Positions 33,684-42,134 of a stretch of DNA of 64,000 bases are shown in pieces. The translations under genes and the position numbers were made by a program. The notes below the pieces were generated by a model, which saw only the letters and a list, made by a program, of their open reading frames with translations, was not told the origin of the DNA and did no database searches. How positions within the stretch are numbered: the stretch's first letter is position 1; every line of letters begins with the position of its first letter. This DNA is from Pseudohalioglobus lutimaris (lineage in GTDB: Bacteria > Pseudomonadota > Gammaproteobacteria > Pseudomonadales > Halieaceae): NCBI RefSeq assembly GCF_002866825.1, contig NZ_PKUS01000001.1:310001-374000 (forward strand). The letters are read 5' to 3'.

Positions 33684-34450
33684 AGCGCGTGCACATTGTA
33701 GGCTGTCCGCGCAGCGGCACAACCTTGCTGATGGAACTGATCTCCACCTGCTTTGCCAGTGGCGGCTACTGTGAACACGAGTTAAGCATCTTTGAGCCGG
33801 TGACAGCTGTAGAAGGTGTCTACTTCACCAAGCAGCCTAACGATATCAAGCAACTGCGGCACATCTTTCCAACTGACCCGCTGCTACACATTATTTATAT
33901 GGGCAGGGACCCGCGCGCTGTCATCACCAGCAAACACCGTGAGAGCCCTGAACAGTATTTCTGCAACTACCGGGTCTGGCAGGAATGTGACCAGGCCGCG
34001 GCGAGTTACGAAGCGTATCCACGCTTTCTCAGGTTACGTTACGAAGATCTGGTGGCGGCGCCCGACACCGTGCAACAACAGATAGAGGACCGCTTTCCCT
34101 TTCTTACGCGCTTGCATGCCTTTAGCCAGTATCAGCAATTTGCCCGACCGTCTGCAGCGTCGCAACGCGCCATGAACGGCCTGCGTGCGGTGAACAAGGA
34201 AAGCCTGCAGAAGTGGCATGAACACCTGCCACGTATTGCTGCACAGCTGGTCGCCAACCCCCAACTGAAGCACGACCTCGTACGACTGGGTTACGAGCCC
34301 GACGAAAGCTGGACAAGTATGCTTGAGGGAATAGAACCACAGCAGTTCCCCTGTCGCTACCCTGAGCGCAAGCCGTACCTGAAAGACTGGGAGCGCGACC
34401 TGCGCGTCTACCTGAAATCAAGGCGTTATCTGGGCCGAAGCAAAAGCTGA
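33680..34450 (+). CDS. PAPS-dependent sulfotransferase
   Basis: A 256-residue protein. The P-loop-like IVGCPRSGTTLLMELI lies at residues 5-20, with the 3'-phosphate site IIYMGRDPRAVITSKH and RLRYEDLVAAPD, both typical of the Sulfotransfer_1/3 group. The start is GTG 33680 with GGAG 6 bases upstream, coupled by GTGA to a 12-codon upstream ORF. It is cytoplasmic. Neighbours are a second sulfotransferase (divergent) and the LPS-core kinase genes (convergent, 3 bases between stops), so a sulfated LPS core or surface glycan is the natural hypothesis. Confidence 0.88.
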   Translation: MKRVHIVGCPRSGTTLLMELISTCFASGGYCEHELSIFEPVTAVEGVYFTKQPNDIKQLRHIFPTDPLLHIIYMGRDPRAVITSKHRESPEQYFCNYRVWQECDQAAASYEAYPRFLRLRYEDLVAAPDTVQQQIEDRFPFLTRLHAFSQYQQFARPSAASQRAMNGLRAVNKESLQKWHEHLPRIAAQLVANPQLKHDLVRLGYEPDESWTSMLEGIEPQQFPCRYPERKPYLKDWERDLRVYLKSRRYLGRSKS

Positions 34451-34453
34451 GCG

Positions 34454-35209
34454 CTATATCAGGCGTGCCCCACGCTCACCATACTTTTCCCGGTGTCGCG
34501 CACGCAGGCGGGTCAGGTCCCCGCGCATCTGCTCAACAAGGTCGGCGGAGCTGATGCTGGAACACCCACTGTAAGCGTCGAGGAAATGCTGGTACGCCCG
34601 GGGCTCCACGCCCAGGTCCTCGGCATTAAGTGTGAAGCGGGCGAGATCCCTGGCCTGCCTTCGGTCCCCTTTTGGACAACGCACCACCGCTTCCAGGTCA
34701 ACCAGAAAAAATCGATTCTGCTCCCACAGCAGGTTGCTCCACTTGCAATCACCATGGGCAAAGCCCGCAGCGTGCAGTGCCGCCAGTGTTTCCCCCGCTG
34801 CTTGCAGCATTTGCTGGCGCAGGGCAGCCGGGGCGCCCTGCACCCAGACTGCCTTCAGGTCCTGTGCATCGGGCATGCCTTCAGTCGCCAGCAACAGACC
34901 ATCGCCCAGCAGCAGACAGGCCTTGGCCAGCGGCACCGCAATACCGGCCTGGGTCAGCGCCGCTGCCGCATCGTAGGCATCTATCGCGCGGCCCCGCCCC
35001 AGCGCAAACAACCCGCGCTGGAGGAGGTTCTTCGCAGCGTAAAACTTGAGATAACAGGTTTCTCCCTGCAACTCGCCCAGCGCTACCACGCTGTGCCGGT
35101 CACGCTTGAGCAACCTGCCGTGCACCTGCAGCGCCGCACCGGTATCGTAGGGAAGCTGTGCCAGTGCCTCGGCAGCCCAGTCGCCACCGCGCAGAACGCG
35201 GCGACTCAT
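34454..35209 (-). CDS. LPS core kinase-like protein downstream of waaP
   Basis: A 251-residue protein. The beta-3 lysine is in CYLKFYAAK (about 55), the catalytic loop is FAHGDCKWSNLLW, and FFLVDLEAV is the metal-binding strand, as in the KdkA/WaaP/InaA superfamily. The ATG overlaps the waaP stop as ATGA, so it is the last gene of the waaF-C-G-P run. Pseudomonas has further kinase-like genes at the same place after waaP (from memory), where they add phosphates to inner-core heptose; the same role is likely here. Confidence 0.85.
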   Translation of the reverse strand: MSRRVLRGGDWAAEALAQLPYDTGAALQVHGRLLKRDRHSVVALGELQGETCYLKFYAAKNLLQRGLFALGRGRAIDAYDAAAALTQAGIAVPLAKACLLLGDGLLLATEGMPDAQDLKAVWVQGAPAALRQQMLQAAGETLAALHAAGFAHGDCKWSNLLWEQNRFFLVDLEAVVRCPKGDRRQARDLARFTLNAEDLGVEPRAYQHFLDAYSGCSSISSADLVEQMRGDLTRLRARHREKYGERGARLI

Positions 35210-36057
35210 TGGTCGGGTACCGGCGGCTCACGGTCGTGCTCGCGGCGATACAGGCGTCCCGCCCGCTCCGCGACGTCGCGCCACAAACCACGGTCATGCT
35301 GCAGTGCGCGGCGCAGGCCGCCCTCGGTGTAATGCGCCATGAAGCGCAGCAGGTCGCGCCTGCTCAGGCCACAGTCCATCGCCGAAAAATAGAGTCCCGC
35401 CAGGTCCTTGACCTGCCAGCGCCGCGGAGTCCTTGCGCGTATCTGCGCGCGGTGCAGGTCGATCAGGTAACAGGTCGGGCGGCGATTGCCCAGCGTAGTC
35501 TCGTCGAGATGGAAGTGGCAGATATAGAAGTCGCGGTGATTGATTCCGGCACGGTGCATGCGTCCGGCACTGTCGGCGAGTTTATGAATAAGTTTCAGGC
35601 GATAAGATAGTGGCGGGGGCTCCAGCGCCCAATCTCTGCAGTAATCCTCCAGGCTGACGGTACCCACCAGGTCCTCAGTCACAATCAAGGAACGCTGCTT
35701 TGCCGGATTGAGTCCCTCTCTGGCATAAGCCGCTACCGACAGGGTGTCCACATTAATCTGCCGCAACGCCTGTACCGCCCGATACTCATTGCTTGCTCCC
35801 AGCACGGGTAGCCGGCCCTGTAGCAGGTTCTTGAAAATCTCTCCCCAGCCAACGCCGCTGTGCAGCTTGAGAAAGTACGACTGTCTGCCCAACCTGAAGC
35901 GTAAGGTCTTGCGGCCTTCCTTATTGCGGTAAACATCATCTGGCGCGGCCTCTGCCGCCACCGCAGCAGCCCAGTCGAGCAATACCGGCGCACTCGCGTT
36001 GATGCCCCCCGCCGCCACTGCCAGGTCCTCGCGAACATATGCGTCACTCACCGGCAA
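35206..36057 (-). CDS. waaP: LPS core heptose(I) kinase
   Basis: A 283-residue protein matching enterobacterial WaaP (RfaP) through its whole length: RKTLRFRLGRQSYFLKLHSG, EIFKNLLQGRLPVLGASNEY, LIVTEDLVGTVSLEDYCRDW, the catalytic loop INHRDFYICHFHL and LIDLHRAQIRARTPRRW. It phosphorylates heptose I of the inner core, which stabilises the outer membrane through divalent cations. The start is TTG 36057 or GTG 36051, both inside the end of waaG (8-14 bases of overlap). It is coupled downstream by ATGA to another kinase. Confidence 0.95.
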   Translation of the reverse strand: MPVSDAYVREDLAVAAGGINASAPVLLDWAAAVAAEAAPDDVYRNKEGRKTLRFRLGRQSYFLKLHSGVGWGEIFKNLLQGRLPVLGASNEYRAVQALRQINVDTLSVAAYAREGLNPAKQRSLIVTEDLVGTVSLEDYCRDWALEPPPLSYRLKLIHKLADSAGRMHRAGINHRDFYICHFHLDETTLGNRRPTCYLIDLHRAQIRARTPRRWQVKDLAGLYFSAMDCGLSRRDLLRFMAHYTEGGLRRALQHDRGLWRDVAERAGRLYRREHDREPPVPDQ

Positions 36058-37189
36058 TGCCCCGCTTGCGCTGCACCAATTGCTCGATCAGCTTCGCGCC
36101 GGTGCTGTGCATGGAATACAGGTCGGTGACCCGTGCGTACACCAGACCGGTCTCGCGACACTGGGAACGATAAACACCGTCCAGCGAACGCATTACTGCC
36201 GCGTCCAGGTCTGCCTGCCGGAAGGGGCTGCGCATGACCATGCCTGCCTTCGCCGCAGCGATATGGTGAGCATACCCGCACACATCGGTGGTGATCACCG
36301 GAAGACCGGCGACCAGCGCCTCCAACAGAACGATGCCAGCCGCCTCATCGAGTGCCGGGTGAACCAGCACATCAGCCCCCAGTAACAGGTCTGCAACATC
36401 ATCGCGACCGCCAAGAAACTGCACTTGCGCTGCGACACCCAGTTTCCTGGCCAATCGGCGGAAGCGACGCTCCTTATCCTGCCCGACGACCAACAGGCGC
36501 ATGGGCTGGTGGGGTTGCTCCTGGGTCGCATGGGCAAGGGCACGAATCGCCCGGTCCAGGCCTTTCTTGATAAAACCGGATCCGACAAATAGCTGAACGT
36601 GCTCGCCTTCAGCGACCGCCAGGGACTGGCGCATGGCCAGGCGCCGGACAGGGGCATCATCGCCCGCGCAACGATCGCGGGAAATCCCCGGGGGCAGCAT
36701 ATGCAGCCGTGACTCAGGCGTCTTGTAGCAATGGAGGAACTTCGCTTTCTCGGTAGCGGATATCAACAGGACGTCGGTACTCGAATCACGACCGAAGACA
36801 GCTGCCTCATAGGCTGCAAAGTGCCGAAAACGACCTCCCAGGCGATACAGGCTGCCGCGCTCATTAATGGCTTTGTCCAGGTAACAGGAGTCAGCGGCAT
36901 AGTACACGTCCAGGCCAGGCATCTTATTAAAACCAACCACGCCGTCCACCGGGTCATTCGACAGGTCACGCTGCACCCATTCAGTGAAGCGCTCATTGCG
37001 CAGATGATTGGTGCGCGCCGATACCGCCACGCGACGCAGCTCCACTCCCGGAATTTCTTCACCCTGCCATTCGATGTAATACACCCTGCAGATATGGCCG
37101 AGCTTCTGTATCTCTTCCACAAAACGGCGAAAATCACGCTGCATACCACCGTAGGGAAAGTACTTGTAGAGCAGGAAAGCAAGCCGCAT
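36044..37189 (-). CDS. waaG: LPS core glycosyltransferase, WaaG-type (GT4)
   Basis: A 381-residue protein. The N-terminal RLAFLLYKYFPYGGMQRDF is the WaaG signature, and the C-terminal domain has LFVGSGFIKKGLDRAI, VQFLGGRDDVADLL and the EX7E block VHPALDEAAGIVLLEAL. It adds the first outer-core hexose to heptose II. ATG 37189 begins the conserved domain and is 2 bases after the waaC stop, with GGAG in the waaC end; a longer open frame upstream lies inside waaC. It overlaps waaP. Confidence 0.94.
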   Translation of the reverse strand: MRLAFLLYKYFPYGGMQRDFRRFVEEIQKLGHICRVYYIEWQGEEIPGVELRRVAVSARTNHLRNERFTEWVQRDLSNDPVDGVVGFNKMPGLDVYYAADSCYLDKAINERGSLYRLGGRFRHFAAYEAAVFGRDSSTDVLLISATEKAKFLHCYKTPESRLHMLPPGISRDRCAGDDAPVRRLAMRQSLAVAEGEHVQLFVGSGFIKKGLDRAIRALAHATQEQPHQPMRLLVVGQDKERRFRRLARKLGVAAQVQFLGGRDDVADLLLGADVLVHPALDEAAGIVLLEALVAGLPVITTDVCGYAHHIAAAKAGMVMRSPFRQADLDAAVMRSLDGVYRSQCRETGLVYARVTDLYSMHSTGAKLIEQLVQRKRGIAGE

Positions 37190-37191
37190 GT

Positions 37192-38187
37192 TCACTCCAT
37201 TGGCAGCAGGATAGCCTGCAGCTCGGCCCAAACCTGTTGCGGCTCAATCGCCGCCATCATGGCCACAGGGTCGCGGGTGTCGCCAACACCCACAGAAGAC
37301 TGAATGTGCACCTGGTTGCGGCCGTAAGCCCCTATCAAACGGGTACTGGTCGGGCCGTACAGCGAAACCGCAGGCACATCCAGTGCTGCCGCAAGGTGGC
37401 CAAGACCCGTATCCACCGCGACCGCGCCGGAGGCGTCCAACAGCAAGCCCGAAAGGCCCAGCAAGTCCAGCTGCGGTAGCACTTCTGCGCCCTCGCACTG
37501 GTCAGCAATACGGTTAGCGCGCTCTTTCTCTGCGGCGCTACCCCAGGGCAGCCAGACCGGGTAGCCACTGGCAGCAGCGGTTCTCGCCAGCGCCACCCAG
37601 TGGTGCTCAGGCCAGAGCTTCTCGTCACGCGCAGTGCCGTGGAAGAACAGCAGACCACGAGAGCGACGGGGCTTGTCGCCAAGCAGGTTCTCACGCACGC
37701 CATAATCGCCCTGGGTGGTAGGCAGCGGATAATTCAGCGCCTTGGAAAACAGCATGCGGGTGCGTTCCACCGCATGCATGTCGCGTGGCACATGTATTTT
37801 GTAGCGATAGGCGCTCGCTGCCAATGGCTCGCGCGCCGATTCCTTGTCCAGCCCGTAAAGCGGCGCCTTGGCCAGACGCGATACCAGGGCGCTTTTTAAC
37901 AATCCCTGGGCATCGATCACCGCATCGCAATGCTGCGCGCGCAGCTGCTGCCGGAACTCGCGCCACTCTGGCCCGGTGAAGTCGCGCAGCGGATGTTTGC
38001 GCCAGCGCCGCAAAGCGATGGGAATCGTGCGCTGTACGGCCGGGTGCCATCCGGGAATCTCGGCAAACCCTTCCTCAACCACCCAGTCGAAATGGATACC
38101 CGGAACCGCTGCAGCGGCGTCGGTAAGCGCGGGAAGCGTGTGCACGACATCACCCAGGGAAGACATTTTGACCAACAGCACGCGCAT
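37192..38187 (-). CDS. waaC: ADP-heptose:LPS heptosyltransferase I
   Basis: A 331-residue GT9 enzyme. It begins MRVLLVKMSSLGDVVHTLPAL, the WaaC N-terminus, contains FFHGTARDEKLWPEHHW and ends with AVDTGLGHLAAALDVPAVSLYGP. It adds the first heptose to Kdo2-lipid A. The ATG shares one base with the waaF stop (TAATG), so translation is coupled. ADP-heptose comes from the pathway including HldE, encoded 18 kb to the left. Confidence 0.96.
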   Translation of the reverse strand: MRVLLVKMSSLGDVVHTLPALTDAAAAVPGIHFDWVVEEGFAEIPGWHPAVQRTIPIALRRWRKHPLRDFTGPEWREFRQQLRAQHCDAVIDAQGLLKSALVSRLAKAPLYGLDKESAREPLAASAYRYKIHVPRDMHAVERTRMLFSKALNYPLPTTQGDYGVRENLLGDKPRRSRGLLFFHGTARDEKLWPEHHWVALARTAAASGYPVWLPWGSAAEKERANRIADQCEGAEVLPQLDLLGLSGLLLDASGAVAVDTGLGHLAAALDVPAVSLYGPTSTRLIGAYGRNQVHIQSSVGVGDTRDPVAMMAAIEPQQVWAELQAILLPME

Positions 38188-39230
38188 TATTTGCCGGAAT
38201 TCGAAGCCAGTAAGGCGTCCAGTTTAGCAGTTACCAACGCCGCTGGCGTATCACGCATACAGCGATGATGCCCCAGCGGGCATTCGCGCTGAAAACACGG
38301 AGCACAATCTATGTCACTGACGAGCACACTGCTGTTGGCATTCAGGGGGGGAGTAAAGCCAGGTGATGTCGCCCCATAGACCACGACCAGCGGACGTGAC
38401 AGCGCAGCAGCTATGTGCATCAGGCCCGAATCATTGCTGACCACGGCATCGGCCAAGGACAGCATATCCACAGCCTGCGCCAGCTGTGTCTTGCCCGCAA
38501 GATCAAAACAATTCGCACTGTCGTTGACGATCAGCGCGATGTCGGCGGTCACCTGGCGGTCCTTGTCCGAGCCAAATAGCGCCACCTGCCAGCCTCTTTG
38601 CATATAGTTTTTTGCCACCTCAGCGTAATACTCCAGCGGCCAGCGTTTGGCACTGCCAAACTCCGCCCCCGGGCATAGTGCAAGCAGCGGCCTGTCCGTC
38701 GCCAGGCCAAACTGCTGCTGGCAAAGCAGGGCCTGCCCTGCATCCACGATCAGCCGGGGTGCGGGCAGTTCGGTGGGCAAAGCGGCGCTTTCATCAAGGC
38801 CCAGGGCGGCAAACTGCTGCACCATCAGCGGCAGCGCCTGCGCGTCCAGGTTGCGCAGGTCATTGAGCAGGCCATAGCGCATCTCCCCCCGCCACCCCGT
38901 GCGCCTGGGAATGCCGGCGAAGAAAGGAATCAAAGCAGATTTGAATGAATTGGGCAGCAAGATGGCCTGGCTGTAGCCCTCAGCGCGCAGTGCGCGGCCG
39001 ATTTTCCAGCGGCGGCCCAGGGCCGGCTCACCATGGCCGATAGGCTTGGTCAGCGCACTATTGACCTCGGGCATACGCGCCAGAATCGGGCCGCTCCACG
39101 CCGGGGCCAGTACATCGATAATCACACCGGGGCGCGTCTGCTGCAGCAGCCGATACAGCACCTGCGACATAACCATGTCGCCCACCCAGGACGGCCCCAC
39201 AACCAGCACCCTGTCCGCGTTTTTAACCAC
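38187..39230 (-). CDS. waaF: ADP-heptose:LPS heptosyltransferase II
   Basis: A 347-residue GT9 enzyme. VLVVGPSWVGDMVMSQVLYR at the start, CPGAEFGSAKRWPLEYYAEV in the middle, and SNDSGLMHIAAALSRPLVVVYG with DCAPCFQRECPLGHHRCM near the end are typical WaaF. It adds heptose II. GTG 39230 is chosen: it shares its first base with the glnE stop (TAGTG), and the conserved domain starts 5 codons later. The frame is open 13 codons further into glnE. Confidence 0.95.
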   Translation of the reverse strand: MVKNADRVLVVGPSWVGDMVMSQVLYRLLQQTRPGVIIDVLAPAWSGPILARMPEVNSALTKPIGHGEPALGRRWKIGRALRAEGYSQAILLPNSFKSALIPFFAGIPRRTGWRGEMRYGLLNDLRNLDAQALPLMVQQFAALGLDESAALPTELPAPRLIVDAGQALLCQQQFGLATDRPLLALCPGAEFGSAKRWPLEYYAEVAKNYMQRGWQVALFGSDKDRQVTADIALIVNDSANCFDLAGKTQLAQAVDMLSLADAVVSNDSGLMHIAAALSRPLVVVYGATSPGFTPPLNANSSVLVSDIDCAPCFQRECPLGHHRCMRDTPAALVTAKLDALLASNSGK

Positions 39231-42112
39231 TACGGCGCTGGTTCCAAACCGGGGAACATTTCCTGCCAACGCTGCATCACCCGCTCGCGCTGCACCGAGA
39301 ACAGGCTGGCATCAACCTCGCCTGGCTCTTGCTGCAATGCCAGTTGATGCGCTATTCCGCGATACTCCAGATAGGCATCGGTTAGCGCCTGCGCCTCGCC
39401 AGCCGGTAGCAACCCTTCCTGGTCCAGGGTTTCGAGGATGCGTACGTTGTCGGACCACCGCGTCAACTCGGGATGTTCGTGAGCCCAGGCAAGCACCGCG
39501 AATTGCACCATGAACTCAATATCGACAATACCCCCCCGCCCCTGCTTCAAGTGGAAACGGCCATCTGTTTCACTGGGCAGGAGATGATCGCGCATACGCT
39601 GGCGCATTTTCACGACTTCAGCGCGCAGTTCATCCAGGTCCCTGGGGAGGCAAAGAACCTCGCGACGAATGTCCTCGAACCTGGCGGCGACATCCACGTC
39701 ACCGGCGACCAGGCGCGCACGGACCACGGCCTGGTGCTCCCAGGTCCAGGCATCGCCCTGTTGGTACCGGGCGAACCCATCCAGCGTGGGTACCAGCATC
39801 CCGGAATCCCCGTCTGGGCGCAGGCGCATATCAACTTCATACAGCTGCCCCAGCGCCATACGCGTTTCCAGGATATGAATCATGCGTTGACCAAGACGGG
39901 TGTAAAACACCGTGTTGTCCAAGGCCCGGTCGCCGTCAGTGCTGCCCTGGCGGGCGCCATCGCTAACAAACACCAGGTCCAGGTCCGAGCCGTAGCCCAG
40001 TTCAAGTCCACCCAGTTTCCCGTAAGCAAACACGGCAAACCCATACCCGTCACTTTCGCGTTTGGGTTCGCCATACTTGTGAATCAGATCCGCCCAGGCC
40101 ACCGCCAACACCTGCTCGAGAATCACCTCGGCGATCCAGGTAAGATTGTCGCTGACCTTCATAACCGGCAGACGGCCGGCAACCTCACTGGCCGCCACAC
40201 GCAGCACCTGTGCTGCCTTGAAGTAACGCAGGGCATACATTTGGGCTTCCAGGTCATCGGTAGCCAGGCGCGCTACCTGCTGGGTGAGCAGGCTGCGCAA
40301 TTCCTGCTTGTCAGGCGGATGATAGAGACTGGCGCGATCCAGAAGCTCATCCAACAGCACTGGATGCCGACTCATCTGCTCAGCGATCCAGGGGCTGGCA
40401 CCACAGAGCATCGCCAGCTCTGCCAACGCCGGGGGGTTCTCCAGCAGCAACACCAGGTAGGCGCTGCGCCGAACCACGGCAACCACCAGCGGCAACACGC
40501 GCTCCAGCGCAAGATCCGGGTAATCCGTTTCCGCACAGGCTCGCAGTAGTTGCGGCATGAATTGGTTCAGCCTCTCCCTGCCCTCGGTTTGCAGGGCGAC
40601 CACGCGGTTACTGTCGTGCAGAGCGGACAGCCGCTCGGTACAGGCAGCGGCGTCTGCGTACCCCAGCCGGGACAGTGCTTCGGGCTCGATATCCGCGCCC
40701 CAGAGGAAGGCATCATCCGCGGCAGAGCTGTCATCATTCTCGTCCTCCGGGGGAGCGATCAATCCGGAGAAATGCCGGGAGACGTTGTCCCTGTGCGCCT
40801 GCAATGCCTGTCCGTATTGCTCCCAGTTGGCAAAGCCCATGACCATAGCCATGGCCATCCTGGCAATGGGATCTGACGGCAGTTCCTGTGTCTGCTTGTC
40901 ATCATAGCCCTGGATAGCGTGCTCGCTATCACGCAGGAACAGGTAGGCAGCGCGTAGTTCATCGACGGCCTGGCGAGGCAGGCAACCCAGCGCTACACAT
41001 TCCTCAAGTACCGTTAACAGGGCGCGCTGCTGCAGCCCCAGGTCTCGCCCGCCACGGATCAACTGGAAGCACTGGGCAATAAATTCGATTTCACGAATAC
41101 CCCCATGTCCCAGCTTCACATTGTCCTGCAATCCCCGGCGGCGGACTTCTGCGGTAATCATCTGCTTCATACTGCGCAGGCTTTCAATCACCCCGAAATC
41201 CACATAACGGCGGTAGATAAACGGACGCAGGCTGTGCATCAATTCCTGCGCGCGGGTCGCATCACCGGTTACCGGGTTTGCCTTGATAAGCGCGTAGCGC
41301 TCCCAGTCGCGACCCTGGTCCTGGTAGTACTCCTCCAACGCAGTAAAATTGTGCACCAGCGCACCGCTTTCACCGTATGGCCGCAGGCGCATGTCCACCC
41401 GGAACACGAATCCCTCCGGCGTCACCTGGTCCAGCGCAGCAATCACCCCCTGGCCCACCTTGGTAAAAAACTCCTCGTTGCTGATCGGGCGTTTTTCGCT
41501 GTCGGTAGAGCCCGCCTCGGGAAAAGCAAAAATCAGATCGACGTCAGACGATACGTTGAGCTCACCAGCACCAAGCTTGCCCATGGCCAGGACGATCAGC
41601 TGCTGCGGTTGCCCGCTGCGTTTTCCCAGTGGCCTGCCAAAGCGCTGTTCCAGGGCGGCCTGGGTCACCTTCAATGCCTCGGCAATGCAAGCTTCCGCCA
41701 GCAGCGAAGTATCGCGCACAGTCTCCAGAGTATCGGCGAGACGACAGAAATCTCGCCAGATAATACGCAGCATATGGCGCTGGCGGTATTGGCGCAGCAC
41801 AACGCCAAGCTCGACGCCCTCCTCGCCCAGCCGTGCAGCCAGCTGCTCTCGAAATTCCTGCCCGGGCATCTGCCGCTGTAAATCTCCGCTGCTCAACAAG
41901 TCCAGCAGCAACGCGGGCTTGCGCCGGGCCAGCCCGGCAATAAACGGGCTGCAAGCAAGCGCCCTGGCGGCCTGGGCAGACAGGGCGTCATCCGCCAATG
42001 CCTCGCGCAGGGCGTCAGCCTCAGCGTCGCTGGCGCGCTCCAGACTGCGGGTCCAGGCGAGTCCCGCCTGTTCAGCGAGCGGCGCTGGGAATTCGTTTGT
42101 ATTCAAGTTCAT
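39230..42112 (-). CDS. glnE: Bifunctional glutamine synthetase adenylyltransferase/adenylyl-removing enzyme
   Basis: A 960-residue protein with the two homologous nucleotidyltransferase domains of GlnE: the N-terminal adenylyl-removing domain (MGKLGAGELNVSSDVDLIF, about residue 175) and the C-terminal adenylylating domain (YGKLGGLELGYGSDLDLVF, about residue 690), each followed by a helical GlnD-PII-binding-type region (LKLGHGGIREIEFIAQ; HLKQGRGGIVDIEFMVQ). It controls glutamine synthetase by nitrogen status. ATG 42112 begins the family-like N-terminus. It lies 22 bases after the GspE-like gene and is coupled to waaF. Confidence 0.97.
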   Translation of the reverse strand: MNLNTNEFPAPLAEQAGLAWTRSLERASDAEADALREALADDALSAQAARALACSPFIAGLARRKPALLLDLLSSGDLQRQMPGQEFREQLAARLGEEGVELGVVLRQYRQRHMLRIIWRDFCRLADTLETVRDTSLLAEACIAEALKVTQAALEQRFGRPLGKRSGQPQQLIVLAMGKLGAGELNVSSDVDLIFAFPEAGSTDSEKRPISNEEFFTKVGQGVIAALDQVTPEGFVFRVDMRLRPYGESGALVHNFTALEEYYQDQGRDWERYALIKANPVTGDATRAQELMHSLRPFIYRRYVDFGVIESLRSMKQMITAEVRRRGLQDNVKLGHGGIREIEFIAQCFQLIRGGRDLGLQQRALLTVLEECVALGCLPRQAVDELRAAYLFLRDSEHAIQGYDDKQTQELPSDPIARMAMAMVMGFANWEQYGQALQAHRDNVSRHFSGLIAPPEDENDDSSAADDAFLWGADIEPEALSRLGYADAAACTERLSALHDSNRVVALQTEGRERLNQFMPQLLRACAETDYPDLALERVLPLVVAVVRRSAYLVLLLENPPALAELAMLCGASPWIAEQMSRHPVLLDELLDRASLYHPPDKQELRSLLTQQVARLATDDLEAQMYALRYFKAAQVLRVAASEVAGRLPVMKVSDNLTWIAEVILEQVLAVAWADLIHKYGEPKRESDGYGFAVFAYGKLGGLELGYGSDLDLVFVSDGARQGSTDGDRALDNTVFYTRLGQRMIHILETRMALGQLYEVDMRLRPDGDSGMLVPTLDGFARYQQGDAWTWEHQAVVRARLVAGDVDVAARFEDIRREVLCLPRDLDELRAEVVKMRQRMRDHLLPSETDGRFHLKQGRGGIVDIEFMVQFAVLAWAHEHPELTRWSDNVRILETLDQEGLLPAGEAQALTDAYLEYRGIAHQLALQQEPGEVDASLFSVQRERVMQRWQEMFPGLEPAP

Positions 42113-42134
42113 AGGGGTATCTGCGATAGGGAGG

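Noticed and set aside
39473-40549. 358-codon plus-strand frame opposite glnE
   Set aside because: Same reason: no ribosome site, no motif, and the opposite strand is a complete conserved enzyme.
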